Shown here: one piece after another, positions 13,648-23,172 of the stretch
How positions within the stretch are numbered: the stretch's first letter is position 1
Layout of the letters: every line of letters starts with the position of its first letter
Made by a program: the position numbers and the translations under genes
Origin: M30B19 sp041688615
Lineage (GTDB): Bacteria > Planctomycetota > Planctomycetia > Pirellulales > Pirellulaceae
Reading direction: 5' to 3'
Assembly: GCA_041688615.1 (NCBI GenBank)
Contig: JBDNHU010000424.1
Coordinates: forward strand, 1-23,426
DNA: 23,426 nucleotides
The notes under the pieces: generated by a model
Databases searched by the model: none
What the model saw: the letters and a program-made list of their open reading frames with translations, nothing else
What the model was told of the DNA's origin: nothing

Positions 13648-15558
13648 CTATTCGGGAACGATACCCCGCTTGACCAGCAACGCTTTGATTTTTCCAACCG
13701 TGGTCGCCAAATCAGTCTTCGCCGTGTCGATCACTAGGTCAGCATTGGTTGGCACTTCATAAGCCAATTCCGGACGCTCGTGATCGTAATTGCCTTCTTG
13801 ATCACGCGTGCGACAAGTTTCGTCGTCGGCTGACAAATGCACCACCAAGAATCGTTCGGTTCCTATCAACTGGGCTGCCTTCTGACGAATCGCCTCACTA
13901 GGGGCAACCATCGCGGCGATACAAACCAAACCAGCTTCATTGAACAGCTTCGCCACTTCCGAAACCCGTCGAAGATTCTCGGATCGATCTTCGACACTAA
14001 ACCCTAGATCTCGGCTAATGCCAGCTCGCATTTGCTGACCGTCTAAGAATGAAACGGCGCGCCCTGATTCGAACAGCATTTTCTCCAAAGCGAAGCCCGT
14101 CGAAGTCTTTCCTGCCCCTGGCCGACCGGTAATCAAAACGGTTACCGCCTTCTGACCAAAACGAGCCTCCCGTTGATCGGAAGTCAATTCACCCACCTCG
14201 ACTTGAAGTGTCTCGGTCGCCGCATCATCCCAATGGTCGCGACGATCCTCTCCGGTTTTGCGCGGGTGAATCATGCCTGCGGCAACCGTCGTGTTGGAAA
14301 TGCGATCCACCACAATGAACGAACCGGTCCCACGATTTCTTCGATAATCATCAAAGGCGATCGCTTCGGTTAATTGAAGCGTGCAACGGCCAATCTCGTT
14401 CAACTGCAGGGTCGGAGCATCCTGACGTTGCATACTATTGACATCCACCCGATACTTCAAAGTCTGAATCTGCCCCGTCGTCGTCTTGGTCGAATGCTTG
14501 ATCAAATAATTCTTACCCGGAACCATTGCTTGTTCGGACATCCAGACAATCATGGCATCAAATCGTTGCTCTAAATTGGGTGAATTCCCTGGTCGAATAA
14601 TCATGTCACCGCGGCTAACATCCACTTCGTCTGTCAAGGTCAACGTGACTGACAACGGAGTGCTGGCTTCTTCCAACGGGCCATCAAACGTAACGATTTC
14701 TTTCACATGACTTGTCTTGCGACTAGGCAAAACCATAATTTCATCGCCCTTGCGAATGACACCCGAAGCGACGGTTCCACAGAAGCCTCGGAAGTCCAAG
14801 TTCGGACGATTGACCAACTGGACCGGAAAGCGAAAATCTTCGTAATTTCGATCCGAACCAATGTAAACGTTCTCCAAAAATTCCATCAGAGTGGGCCCGG
14901 TGTACCAATCTGTTGATTTACTTCGATCTACCAAATTGTCGCCCTTGAGTGCAGAAATCGGTATAAAATGCACATCGGGAATATCCAACCGCGTGGCAAA
15001 TTCGCGATACTGTTCTCGAATATCGTCAAACACGGTCTCGCTAAATCCCATCAAGTCCATCTTATTGATGGCGACCAAAACATGCTTGATACCCAAGAGC
15101 GAAACGATAAAACTGTGCCGGCGAGTCTGTTCCATGACTCCATGCCGCGAGTCAATCAAGATGATCGCCAAATCGGCTGTCGAGGCGCCTGTGGCCATAT
15201 TCCTGGTGTATTGAACGTGTCCAGGGGTGTCTGCAATGATGAACTTACGCTTGGCCGTCGAGAAATAGCGATAGGCAACATCGATCGTGATACCTTGTTC
15301 GCGTTCGGCCTTTAATCCATCGGTCAACAAGGCAGGATCGAATGCGCCACCAGTTGTGCCGTGGGTTATCGAATCCTTCTGAATTTTTGCCAACTGATCT
15401 TCATAAATCATCTTCGAATCATAAAGCAAACGCCCAATCAGCGTACTCTTGCCGTCATCGACACTTCCACAGGTGATAAACCGTAACAATTCCTTCTGCT
15501 CGTGCTGATCCAAGTAGGCTTCGATGTCGGATGCGATCAAGTCGGAATGATGAGACAT
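13648..15558 (-). CDS. cysNC: Bifunctional sulfate adenylyltransferase subunit 1 / adenylylsulfate kinase
   Basis: 636 residues, two enzymes in one chain. The CysN part is an elongation-factor-like GTPase: P-loop GSVDDGKST (31-39), G3 DTPGH (110-114), G4 NKMD (165-168), followed by EF-Tu-like barrels. It drives ATP sulfurylase (CysD) to form APS from sulfate and ATP. The C-terminal CysC part has P-loop GRPGAGKTS (about 477-485), FLDGQQMRAGISRDLGFS and DRSENLRRVSEVAKLFNEAG, and makes PAPS from APS. Where most APS kinases read DGDNxR and ISPYR, this one reads DGQQMR and VAPSEAIRQ, a divergent kinase. It follows cysD by 77 bp on the same strand, in the usual cysD-cysN order, so one transcript is likely. 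Confidence 0.93.
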   Translation of the reverse strand: MSHHSDLIASDIEAYLDQHEQKELLRFITCGSVDDGKSTLIGRLLYDSKMIYEDQLAKIQKDSITHGTTGGAFDPALLTDGLKAEREQGITIDVAYRYFSTAKRKFIIADTPGHVQYTRNMATGASTADLAIILIDSRHGVMEQTRRHSFIVSLLGIKHVLVAINKMDLMGFSETVFDDIREQYREFATRLDIPDVHFIPISALKGDNLVDRSKSTDWYTGPTLMEFLENVYIGSDRNYEDFRFPVQLVNRPNLDFRGFCGTVASGVIRKGDEIMVLPSRKTSHVKEIVTFDGPLEEASTPLSVTLTLTDEVDVSRGDMIIRPGNSPNLEQRFDAMIVWMSEQAMVPGKNYLIKHSTKTTTGQIQTLKYRVDVNSMQRQDAPTLQLNEIGRCTLQLTEAIAFDDYRRNRGTGSFIVVDRISNTTVAAGMIHPRKTGEDRRDHWDDAATETLQVEVGELTSDQREARFGQKAVTVLITGRPGAGKTSTGFALEKMLFESGRAVSFLDGQQMRAGISRDLGFSVEDRSENLRRVSEVAKLFNEAGLVCIAAMVAPSEAIRQKAAQLIGTERFLVVHLSADDETCRTRDQEGNYDHERPELAYEVPTNADLVIDTAKTDLATTVGKIKALLVKRGIVPE

Positions 15559-15635
15559 GGGGCAGTTCTTTATGCTTCAGGCAATTGAATAAGAAATCGT
15601 AAAACCATGAACGACTAACAAGCTAGGCGATAAAT

Positions 15636-16556
15636 TTAGAAGTAACCTTCCTTCTTCTTATCTTCCATGCCGCCTTCGTCATCGTTATCAATCACGCGAC
15701 CTTGCCGTTCGGAAGTCTTCGTCAAAAGCATCTCTTGAATGATTTCCGGTAACGTTGTAGCCATTGATTCAACAGCTCCGGTCAACGGGTAGCAGCCCAA
15801 AGTTCGGAAACGAACCATTTTCTCTTGCGGAACCTCACCAGGCAACAACTTCATTCGCTCGTCTTCGACTTTGATCAACACCCCATCCCGTTCAACAACA
15901 GGACGTTTCGCCGCGAAATAGAGGGAAACGATTGGAATGCTCTCCAAGTGAATGTACTGCCAAACATCCAATTCTGTCCAATTGGACATCGGGAAAACTC
16001 GGATGCTTTCACCTTTGTTGACTCGAGCGTTGTAGAGATTCCACAATTCGGGACGCTGATTCTTGGGATCCCAACGATGGAATTCATCTCGAAAGGAGAA
16101 GACTCGCTCTTTGGCCCGTGATTTCTCTTCGTCTCGTCGGGCGCCACCAAAAGCAGCATCAAATTGATGCTTGTCCAATGCTTGTTTCAAGCCCTCCGTT
16201 TTCATCAGGTTAGTGTGCTTACCACTGTACTTAAACGGGTCGATCTTCTCCTTCAAACCCTCTTCGTTGATGTGAACAATCAAGTCCAAACCCAGTTCTT
16301 TTTGGACATAATTGTGACGAAATTCATACATTTCCTTGAATTTCCAGGTGGTGTCCACGTGCAACAAAGGGAACGGAAGTTTGGCAGGATAAAATGCCTT
16401 CATCGCCAGATGCAACATTACCGCCGAATCTTTGCCAATTGAGTAAAGCATGACCGGATTCTTGAATTCAGCCGCAACCTCGCGAATGATGTGAATGCTT
16501 TCGGCTTCCAGCTGCTTTAGGTGGGTCAAGCGAAGTGACATATCGTTCTCAAACAT
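15636..16556 (-). CDS. cysD: Sulfate adenylyltransferase subunit 2
   Basis: 306 residues, usual family length. It belongs to the PP-loop ATPase fold: SIGKDS at 39-44 is the pyrophosphate-binding motif, followed by LLHVDTTWKFKEMYEFR, AAFGGARRDEEKSRAKER and FPMSNWTELDVWQYI. It is the catalytic subunit that adenylates sulfate to APS, with CysN supplying GTP-hydrolysis energy. The tail EGGMEDKKKEGYF is the conserved end. An alternative start five codons in (ATG at 16541) is possible. First gene of the cysD-cysNC unit; the 267 bp upstream carry no gene. Confidence 0.94.
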   Translation of the reverse strand: MFENDMSLRLTHLKQLEAESIHIIREVAAEFKNPVMLYSIGKDSAVMLHLAMKAFYPAKLPFPLLHVDTTWKFKEMYEFRHNYVQKELGLDLIVHINEEGLKEKIDPFKYSGKHTNLMKTEGLKQALDKHQFDAAFGGARRDEEKSRAKERVFSFRDEFHRWDPKNQRPELWNLYNARVNKGESIRVFPMSNWTELDVWQYIHLESIPIVSLYFAAKRPVVERDGVLIKVEDERMKLLPGEVPQEKMVRFRTLGCYPLTGAVESMATTLPEIIQEMLLTKTSERQGRVIDNDDEGGMEDKKKEGYF

Positions 16557-16662
16557 CCATTAGAGATTGAACAAGAGCATACAGAACAAGGGCACACAAT
16601 ACGCCAAAATCAGGCGAATAACCGTCACGGCGGTCGGAAAACTACCCTGTGAAGGCAGAACT

Positions 16663-16668
16663 AGTATA
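16663..16668 (-). promoter_or_regulatory. Possible -10 box for cysD-cysNC
   Basis: On the minus strand TATACT stands about 107 bp before cysD. The -35 region (ctagaa at 17 bp) is poor. The motif gtgcccttgtt occurs twice between here and cysD. Weak evidence. I see no SAM or other riboswitch pattern in this leader. Confidence 0.25.
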
Positions 16669-16823
16669 ACAAGGGCACGAACGCCTTCTAGCCCTGACTT
16701 GTTAGCAATTCAGTCCGTAAAGCATCAATTCGACGGCAAAATCATAATATTCATGTCCAGGTTACTTGAGACCTACCACGCATTTTCACCTATTGATCGC
16801 GATCGACCGCTGATCTTCCAGGG

Positions 16824-17981
16824 CTAACGGTCAAGCAATTCAAACGCCTGCAAGACTTTCTCTTGATGCTGGCTTCCGAACACTAAAACCATCAATCGCG
16901 ACACGATCTCTCGTTCATCCCGAGTCAAAAAGGCTTCACCGCCGCCAAACTGCGCAATTAGCTGAAAGGATTCCAAGCATTTCGAACTTCGACAAGTCAC
17001 CGTCGAAACGACTCCGCCTTGCGACTTGCGAAATTCAGCGGCCAAACTTAGACATTCTTGTAGTTTGGCTGCATGAGGCGGCGCATCGCCAAAAACTAAG
17101 ATTACTTTGCGTGCCGTTGGGTTGAAATAATTCTCGTGAATTGCCCATTGCAGACCGCGTTCCACCGCTTCTGGGTCATCTTCGCCACCTCCGGCGGAAA
17201 TGTCGTTCAAGAAGAGTTGAATTTGGTCTAAATTTCGTGTTAGTGGTAGGCCTTTGACCACGTACAAATCTGTTTGGTCGCGATAGGTACAAATGCTAAT
17301 TCGGGTCTGAGGAATCATCTCCATCAGCGTTCTTCCGATGCGACGAATCCGGTTCTTAACTTGTTCGATTTCACCGGCCATACTTCCGGTGCTGTCAAAT
17401 GTAATGACAACATCTAAACCGTCACGTTTCAAGCGGCTTAGCAACGCTCCGAAATCTTCGCTAAGATCAGCCTCCAATGACTCGGCGCCGGAGATCAACG
17501 CCGACAAATCACTATTATCAAACGATTGAAGGTTCGTTTCCGATGCCGCCTGGGTGCGACTTAAGGCCGCCAAATCAACCTGATTCAAAGCGTTCTGAAG
17601 CTGCTGCATAGGAATTTCAGCCATCGATGCGGCTGGGCTAGGATCCCACTGCTTCTTTTCGTTGACCTGAGTAGCCCTGGGAGTTGGCCTGCCTATTTTC
17701 ACTCGGACGCTGCTGCTTGTGAACCTATCGCCTTGACTGCCCCAAGAGGTGATTGCAAGCACAATAAATAAGACCATATGCAATAAGATTGCCATGCCGA
17801 TCGCAAACAAGTAATGCCAAGACGATGACGCGTGTAGCGATTGAGTATCAACCGCAGCGACGGGCGTTTCTGCTTTGGGAAGATAAATAATTTCCTGGCA
17901 ATGCGGACAACGACCTTGTCCACCCAATTGCTCGGCGGAAATAGAAAACAGCTTGCCACAGTAAACACAGTTTAACTTCAT
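16824..17981 (-). CDS. Membrane-anchored zinc-ribbon and VWA-domain protein
   Basis: 385 residues from ATG 17981. Starts further upstream would add 52 residues of unconserved, arginine- and tryptophan-rich sequence before the obvious zinc ribbon. Order: zinc ribbon with C5-x2-C8 and C25-x2-C28 (MKLNCVYCGK...GRCPHCQE); one membrane helix at about 57-79; a linker; then a von Willebrand A domain from about 188, with metal-site residues in FDSTGSM (196-201) and the later Asp in LVFGDAPPH (D299). AGGGEDDPEAVERGLQWA is a common VWA block. VWA domains bind partner proteins through a metal ion, and the ribbon presumably faces the cytoplasm with the VWA outside. Function unknown. Same strand as cysD but about 270 bp upstream, so probably a separate unit. 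Confidence 0.8.
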   Translation of the reverse strand: MKLNCVYCGKLFSISAEQLGGQGRCPHCQEIIYLPKAETPVAAVDTQSLHASSSWHYLFAIGMAILLHMVLFIVLAITSWGSQGDRFTSSSVRVKIGRPTPRATQVNEKKQWDPSPAASMAEIPMQQLQNALNQVDLAALSRTQAASETNLQSFDNSDLSALISGAESLEADLSEDFGALLSRLKRDGLDVVITFDSTGSMAGEIEQVKNRIRRIGRTLMEMIPQTRISICTYRDQTDLYVVKGLPLTRNLDQIQLFLNDISAGGGEDDPEAVERGLQWAIHENYFNPTARKVILVFGDAPPHAAKLQECLSLAAEFRKSQGGVVSTVTCRSSKCLESFQLIAQFGGGEAFLTRDEREIVSRLMVLVFGSQHQEKVLQAFELLDR

Positions 17982-18067
17982 CTGCCGCTCGATGAATAAA
18001 AATAGGGCAGGGCGTCGCGACGAAATTCGCACCCAAAACGGAAGACAAGACCAAGCAGCCAGCACCG

Positions 18068-18099
18068 AAGGTGAACAGTCCCAAAGGTGAACAGTCCCA
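18068..18099. repeat. 16-bp tandem repeat upstream of the VWA gene
   Basis: aaggtgaacagtccca is present twice without mismatch, with a partial third copy (aaggtg) after it. It lies about 90 bp before the VWA start codon, in the leader. Confidence 0.85.
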
Positions 18100-18251
18100 A
18101 AGGTGTCCCGGCAGTGCATTCTAACACAAGCCAACAAACTTGGTCAGCAAGGCGAGACCAAAAGTCGACCAGACAAACTGGCTGTCACGCACTTCGCATG
18201 AGATTGCAATCATCGTCCAAATTAAATTCTGGTCAGCCTTAGAATCATAAG

Positions 18252-19247
18252 CTAACGCAATGGGGTAGCATCGGTCACAGACGCAACCACGCCGCTACTG
18301 CGTCCTTCTTCATTGGAAAATTCCGCCCAAACAGGCATGTGATCCGAAACTTCCAAGGCCTGAGCAAGTCCCAAGTTGTAGTGCCGCATGAAATCGAACG
18401 TACCGCTGCGTCCAGTAAATTCGATTGTCGCCGTCGGATTGATCATCAGGTTGTCATACTGTTCGCTGGAACGAGTATTCGTGGTGGTGGAACGGACCAA
18501 CCAAGTCAACCCGGTACCCACCAGTGCGGGTGTGAAATCATTGTCCGATGCGTTGAAGTCGCCCAGCAGAATGACATCGTCTTCGTAGCGTCCATCATTC
18601 TTCACGGCTCGAACAATATCGGCCAAATACCGTAACTCCTCTTGAACTAGATCAGGGTCAATATGCAAGTCAACCAATGCAAAGGTAAAGCCTCGTTTGG
18701 CATCCACACCGTTGGCTCGGAACCAACCAACGAAGGGTTCGCGGTGCAGCAAATCATCCGGGTCCGCAACCACGTACGGCGCACCTAGCGGTTGAACCCG
18801 TCGGGTATCGTAGATATAGGCGTATTGTTCTTTGATGTGCGTCCGCCCAATCCTGGGGCTGGTCATGATCGCATAGTGGCCATCCCCCTGATTGACGGTA
18901 TCAATCAACGAGGCAATCGCATTGGTGTCTTGAGTACGAATCTCTTGTAAAGCCACTAGATCAAACTGCTGAATAATCTGAGCATACAACTTCAACACAT
19001 GAGGGCGTTTGGCTTTGGCTGGACCAAAATTGTGCAGGTTGAACGATGCAATTCGGATCGTGCCATCTGGACGCGCACTTGGCACTGTGGTCCACCCCAC
19101 AGGATCAACCTTCTGCCACTGATCAAGCTGTTTCTTTGCCAATGCGACCACGTCCGCAACATTCTTAATTTCTTTACGGTGCAGCAGCAACCACGAACCC
19201 AAAAGGATTACCGATAACAAAGCAGCGAATTTTAGAAAACGATTCAC
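18252..19247 (-). CDS. Endonuclease/exonuclease/phosphatase (EEP) family protein
   Basis: 331 residues. An N-terminal hydrophobic helix (5-22) with only a few preceding residues makes it membrane-anchored or exported. The EEP fold motifs are in order: IASFNLHNFG (N70), VALQEIRTQ (E102), EQYAYIYDTRR, LVDLHIDPD (H195), VILLGDFNASDND (D230, N232) and EVSDHMPVWAEF (D302, H303). All catalytic positions of the DNase I-like metal-dependent phosphodiesterases are present. The family covers nucleases and lipid or nucleotide phosphatases; an anchored extracytoplasmic DNase-like enzyme is the best guess. It follows the radical SAM gene by 224 bp on the same strand. Confidence 0.85.
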   Translation of the reverse strand: MNRFLKFAALLSVILLGSWLLLHRKEIKNVADVVALAKKQLDQWQKVDPVGWTTVPSARPDGTIRIASFNLHNFGPAKAKRPHVLKLYAQIIQQFDLVALQEIRTQDTNAIASLIDTVNQGDGHYAIMTSPRIGRTHIKEQYAYIYDTRRVQPLGAPYVVADPDDLLHREPFVGWFRANGVDAKRGFTFALVDLHIDPDLVQEELRYLADIVRAVKNDGRYEDDVILLGDFNASDNDFTPALVGTGLTWLVRSTTTNTRSSEQYDNLMINPTATIEFTGRSGTFDFMRHYNLGLAQALEVSDHMPVWAEFSNEEGRSSGVVASVTDATPLR

Positions 19248-19342
19248 GATGTCCGACCCAATTTCGAAGAGAGTAATACCTCATCGATTTAGATCGGGTT
19301 CACTTCAGCTTGAACTTGCACCGGAGTCCGGTCATAACGCTG

Positions 19343-19366
19343 GTGTGGCCTTGTCCCCAGCCACAC
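19343..19366. other. Hairpin between radical SAM and EEP genes
   Basis: gtgtggc (19343-19349) pairs perfectly with gccacac (19360-19366). A second palindrome, accgga-g-tccggt, lies at 19320-19332. Neither is followed by a T tract. Possible weak terminator or regulator site. Confidence 0.3.
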
Positions 19367-19471
19367 AATGATCGAAACACCACTGGTGCCGATTACGAAA
19401 ACTTTGCGGGCATCGCAGGCCAGCCTATTTCCGAACAACCAACCGGTACTTGGAGCCCAGCAGCAGGGCGG

Positions 19472-20776
19472 TTACGACTTCCGAGTCGTTTCTAATTGCA
19501 CCAAAGATTCAGGCGTTTGAGACGGGGCAGTTCCCGTTTGATTGCCCGTAGGATCTTGCCAAGATTCGGGCTTAAAGTGCTTGCCATAGACACCGTAATC
19601 ATGGAATGCGAAACGTTTCGCCCAACGATACGCCCAGCTTTTCTCGGCAATGGGTTCCACCTCAGGAGCATATTGGGATCGCCTAGGTGTTGAGCGTTGC
19701 ACTTCATCCAAAGCGGTTTTGCGTGCGGTCCCATCCTCTGCACCATGCCGAGCCACCAGGGCCTCGATCAAGTCCGGACGCTCCAATGCAATGCAGCCTC
19801 GAGTGCTGCCTGCGGCGGTTTCGCGAAAATCTCGCAGGAAGGCACTCTCGTTAAACTTATCTTTCAACGGACGATCATCATGGATCGTCTCCTTCTGAAA
19901 TTGAATAATCGGGCAAGGTTCGATGCCGCCCCAAGGATTGATGTGGTGAGTGAATCCGGTGGCAGCAGGGCACAACGCTTTCCCGTCGGCATCATAATAA
20001 GCGTCAATAATAATGATGGGCTTCTTGCACCGCATGTCCACGACAAATTGTCTAGCCTGACGCTGCTGATCCGCAGTCAGGCACAGTTCTTCGGTCGCAT
20101 CAGGACCAACGGGTCGGTAGATATGAAACCAAGTGTACAAGACACCCATCTTGATCAAATTGTCGATCCAAGACTCTTGCAACAATTCCTCGTAGTTGGA
20201 TTGGCACAGACTGGTGCAAACCCCAGTCATAACTTTATTGTTCAAACAATTTTTGATTCCCGCCATTGTCTTAGAATAAACACCCGTCTTGCCTCGTCGC
20301 TGATCGCTGACAACTTCCGTTCCTTCAACGCTGATCAACACGGTCACGTTCCCACACTTACGAAGACGTTTTGCTACTTCGTCAGTGATAAAGTGACCAT
20401 TGGAAAACACTTGGAAATAAGCATCAGGGTGGGCTTCTAGGACATCGAACAACCCCTTGTGCATGAACGGTTCGCCACCCAACAATCCAAAGAAAGCATT
20501 ACCCATGTCTTTGGCTTCGGTGATCATCTTGTTCAAGGCCGGGACGTCAATCGTTTGTTGCTTTGCGGCGACGTCTACCCAGCATCCTTGGCAACGAAGA
20601 TTGCAACTGTTGATAATCGAAATGTAGAGATAAGGTGGGAAAAATTCACCGCGTTTCAGGCGACGGCGATGCGCCATAATACTTCGCATCCCTTTGAAGC
20701 CCATGTTCCAAGACAACTTCCAAAGAAGTCGCTTGTCGGTCTCCATTAGCATACGTTTGACAAGTCCCAGATGCAT
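19472..20776 (-). CDS. Radical SAM domain protein
   Basis: About 434 residues from ATG 20776, favoured over the GTG at 20785 because ggtgagag sits just before it. The 4Fe-4S cluster motif is C61-x3-C65-x2-C68 (SCNLRCQGCW; numbers counted from the GTG), followed by LLGGEPF (SAM-binding GGEP) and FQVFSNGHFITDE. Later, ISVEGTEVVSDQRRG and a cysteine-containing region, ALCPAATG...GGIEPCP, resemble a partial SPASM-type extension. Reductive cleavage of SAM to a 5'-deoxyadenosyl radical is the family chemistry. The substrate cannot be read from the sequence. The N-terminal 45 residues are basic and may contact membrane or nucleic acid (inference). Downstream of priA on the same strand by 80 bp, so co-transcription is possible. 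Confidence 0.85.
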   Translation of the reverse strand: MHLGLVKRMLMETDKRLLWKLSWNMGFKGMRSIMAHRRRLKRGEFFPPYLYISIINSCNLRCQGCWVDVAAKQQTIDVPALNKMITEAKDMGNAFFGLLGGEPFMHKGLFDVLEAHPDAYFQVFSNGHFITDEVAKRLRKCGNVTVLISVEGTEVVSDQRRGKTGVYSKTMAGIKNCLNNKVMTGVCTSLCQSNYEELLQESWIDNLIKMGVLYTWFHIYRPVGPDATEELCLTADQQRQARQFVVDMRCKKPIIIIDAYYDADGKALCPAATGFTHHINPWGGIEPCPIIQFQKETIHDDRPLKDKFNESAFLRDFRETAAGSTRGCIALERPDLIEALVARHGAEDGTARKTALDEVQRSTPRRSQYAPEVEPIAEKSWAYRWAKRFAFHDYGVYGKHFKPESWQDPTGNQTGTAPSQTPESLVQLETTRKS

Positions 20777-20856
20777 CGCTCTCACCGCCTAATTCTTAGT
20801 TCATTCCAATCGATCGCCTTGCGGCCTCGACTGCTTATTCTAACCGTAACTCAAGT

Positions 20857-23172
20857 CTACATCATGTCCATTGGATCAATATCTGTGATCCATTGAATTT
20901 CGTCCGGGAAATCCACATCCTTAGTCGCACTGCCGATAATCGCACCTAAATCAGAGTCGCGACTGGCGGCTACCAGCATGTGGAAGCGATAAAATCCCCG
21001 CAACCGCGTCACAGGTGCCGGCGCCGGACCAATCAGCAGCAAGTGGTTGCCAGCGTCCAAGTTTTCTGTTTCAGAAAATGCCTGGATCATCTTGGCCAGC
21101 GTTTCAATGGCGTTTTCAGCCAACTCTTCCCGTTCGCTTCTGACCACAATTCTGGCCATTTTGCGAAAAGGGGGGTAACCCAACGACCGCCGGACAACCA
21201 ATTCATCTGCCGCAAATTGCAAGTAATCGTGGTGCGACGCTGCGACAATCGCAGGATCTTCTGGATTGTACGTCTGCACAATCACTCGGCCCCCTTTGGG
21301 CCCCCGTCCCGTACGACCGGCCACCTGGGTTACCAAGCCAAAAACACGTTCGCGGGCACGAAAATCAGGCATGTGCAGCCCAGTATCCGCGTTAATCACG
21401 CCCACCAGGGTGACATTAGGAAAGTCCAATCCCTTGGCAATCATCTGCGTTCCCAGCAAAATCTTAACACTTCCCTGCCGAAATTCATTCAATGCCTGCT
21501 CGTGCGAACCAGGCTTTCGCATCGTGTCAGTGTCCATTCGTAACAACGGAGCATCTGGAAATCGACGACGAACTTCGGCTTCTAGCTTCTGGGTTCCCAA
21601 ACCGGACAACTTGATGCCAACAAAGTGGCAATTGGGGCAAACGTTGGGAACCGGAATTTCGAAATCGCAAAAATGACAAATTGCGATCTCCGAATCTCGA
21701 TGGTGCGTTAGCGCTAAATCGCAATCTTTACATTGAACCACGTCGCCGCAACTGGGACACTGAATGCAGGTCGAAAACCCGCGACGATTGAGTAGCAGAA
21801 TCACCTGCCCATCATCTTTCAATGTCACATCAATCGCGTTGTGCAACGGACGACTGATCGAACTGTGTCCAGTACCAGGCGATGTAGCAGTCCTCATGTC
21901 GACCACTGAAACGGTCGGCAAGGGACGATCTTCAACTCGATCAGGCATCGACAACAGATCGAAACGCCCCTCTTTGGCAGCCTGCCAAACTTCGATCGAT
22001 GGCGTCGCCGAGCCCAAAATGAGCGGTACGCTTGCCATCTTGGCTCGAAACACTGCGACTTCTCGCGCATGATAACGTGGAGCCTTATCTTGTTTGAACG
22101 ATCCATCATGCTCTTCGTCAATGATGACCAACCCTAATTGTTGAACGGGTGCAAAAATTGCACTTCTCGTTCCAATGACAACATCCACCTTACCAGCCGC
22201 GATTTGCTGCCAATACCAGTGGCGCTGCGGGCCAGTTAGTTGACTATGCAACAGCGCCACTCGATCAAATCGACGTCGAAAACGCTGACGAGTCTGCGGA
22301 GTTAAACTAATTTCCGGCACCAGCACAATCGCTTGGCGACCACTGGCGATGACCTTTTCAATCGCTTGCAAATAGACTTCCGTTTTACCGCTGCCGGTAA
22401 CACCATGCAACAAGAATGTCCGATGCTCTTTCCGCTCCATCAAATCGACAACCGAATCCAAACAACGCGATTGTCTGGCATTCAAAACTAACGGTTTCTC
22501 GCGATCTTCATGAGCAACCGCAAACTCTTGAGCATGCGCACGATGAACTTCCCAGTGCAGTAAGCCACGTTTCTTCAGTGAATTGATCGGGCTTAGTGTA
22601 CAGCCTAATTCCTTTGTAATTTGTTGTGAGGTCAAAGGCACTGAAAATCGATTCAAGTATTCCATCACTGCTTGCTGTTGATTCGTCAGTTTTTGTTCGC
22701 TCCAAGAGCCTCGAAAATCAGGATTAATGTTGAAATAAGTAAATTCACGAGTCCCCGAACCACTACGCACCCCCGACGGAACAATGGTATCGATAACTTG
22801 TCCTAACGGAGTCACATAGTAATCACTGATCCATTTCGCCAATTTCAAGAGAGATGGCGATACCAACGCCTGCGAATCCAGCACCGTTTCAATGGCCTTC
22901 AAGCGTTCGCGAGTGGTTTCTAATCGGCCCGAGCGACCACTAATTAGGTCGATGCACCATGCAATCATCTTACGACCGCCTCGGCCTAACGGCACCGTCA
23001 CCCGAGCACCAACTTGGATGGCCGACCGCATCGATTCTGGAACCAAATAGTCATAAGGCCCGAAGGGTGGGTCGGCAAACACAACCCTGGCTGCCAAGAA
23101 GTCATCCATCGAATCCAGCACCCAAGGATCCGGTTCGGTGGAGAAAAGCGACTGTTGGCGAGGATCGTTCAT
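20857..23172 (-). CDS. priA: Primosomal replication protein N' (PriA helicase)
   Basis: 771 residues, ATG at 23172. The N-terminal DNA-binding domain (PFGPYDYLVPES) is followed by helicase motif I GVTGSGKT (257-264), EISLTPQTRQRF, motif II DEEH (352-355), FKQDKAPRYHAR and LGSATPSIE. A double zinc site lies at about 469-515 (CIQCPSCGDVVQCKDCDLAL; CHFCDFEIPVPNVCPNC). Then LGTQKLE, GTQMIAKGLDFPNVTLVGV and TQVAGRTGRG close the second RecA domain. PriA restarts collapsed forks by loading DnaB through the primosome. Complete and typical in length. No strong ribosome site is visible before the ATG. Confidence 0.95.
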   Translation of the reverse strand: MNDPRQQSLFSTEPDPWVLDSMDDFLAARVVFADPPFGPYDYLVPESMRSAIQVGARVTVPLGRGGRKMIAWCIDLISGRSGRLETTRERLKAIETVLDSQALVSPSLLKLAKWISDYYVTPLGQVIDTIVPSGVRSGSGTREFTYFNINPDFRGSWSEQKLTNQQQAVMEYLNRFSVPLTSQQITKELGCTLSPINSLKKRGLLHWEVHRAHAQEFAVAHEDREKPLVLNARQSRCLDSVVDLMERKEHRTFLLHGVTGSGKTEVYLQAIEKVIASGRQAIVLVPEISLTPQTRQRFRRRFDRVALLHSQLTGPQRHWYWQQIAAGKVDVVIGTRSAIFAPVQQLGLVIIDEEHDGSFKQDKAPRYHAREVAVFRAKMASVPLILGSATPSIEVWQAAKEGRFDLLSMPDRVEDRPLPTVSVVDMRTATSPGTGHSSISRPLHNAIDVTLKDDGQVILLLNRRGFSTCIQCPSCGDVVQCKDCDLALTHHRDSEIAICHFCDFEIPVPNVCPNCHFVGIKLSGLGTQKLEAEVRRRFPDAPLLRMDTDTMRKPGSHEQALNEFRQGSVKILLGTQMIAKGLDFPNVTLVGVINADTGLHMPDFRARERVFGLVTQVAGRTGRGPKGGRVIVQTYNPEDPAIVAASHHDYLQFAADELVVRRSLGYPPFRKMARIVVRSEREELAENAIETLAKMIQAFSETENLDAGNHLLLIGPAPAPVTRLRGFYRFHMLVAASRDSDLGAIIGSATKDVDFPDEIQWITDIDPMDMM

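Noticed and set aside
16557..16823. SAM or other riboswitch before cysD
   Set aside because: I found no conserved aptamer pattern; only a weak -10 box and a short repeated motif.
18285..18300. Third copy of the tRNA-Leu 3' end (cgccgcta) as right attachment site
   Set aside because: Only eight bases match, inside the EEP coding sequence, with no following terminator sequence.
19697..20440. 247-residue plus-strand ORF
   Set aside because: Antisense shadow of the radical SAM gene, which has its full motif set.
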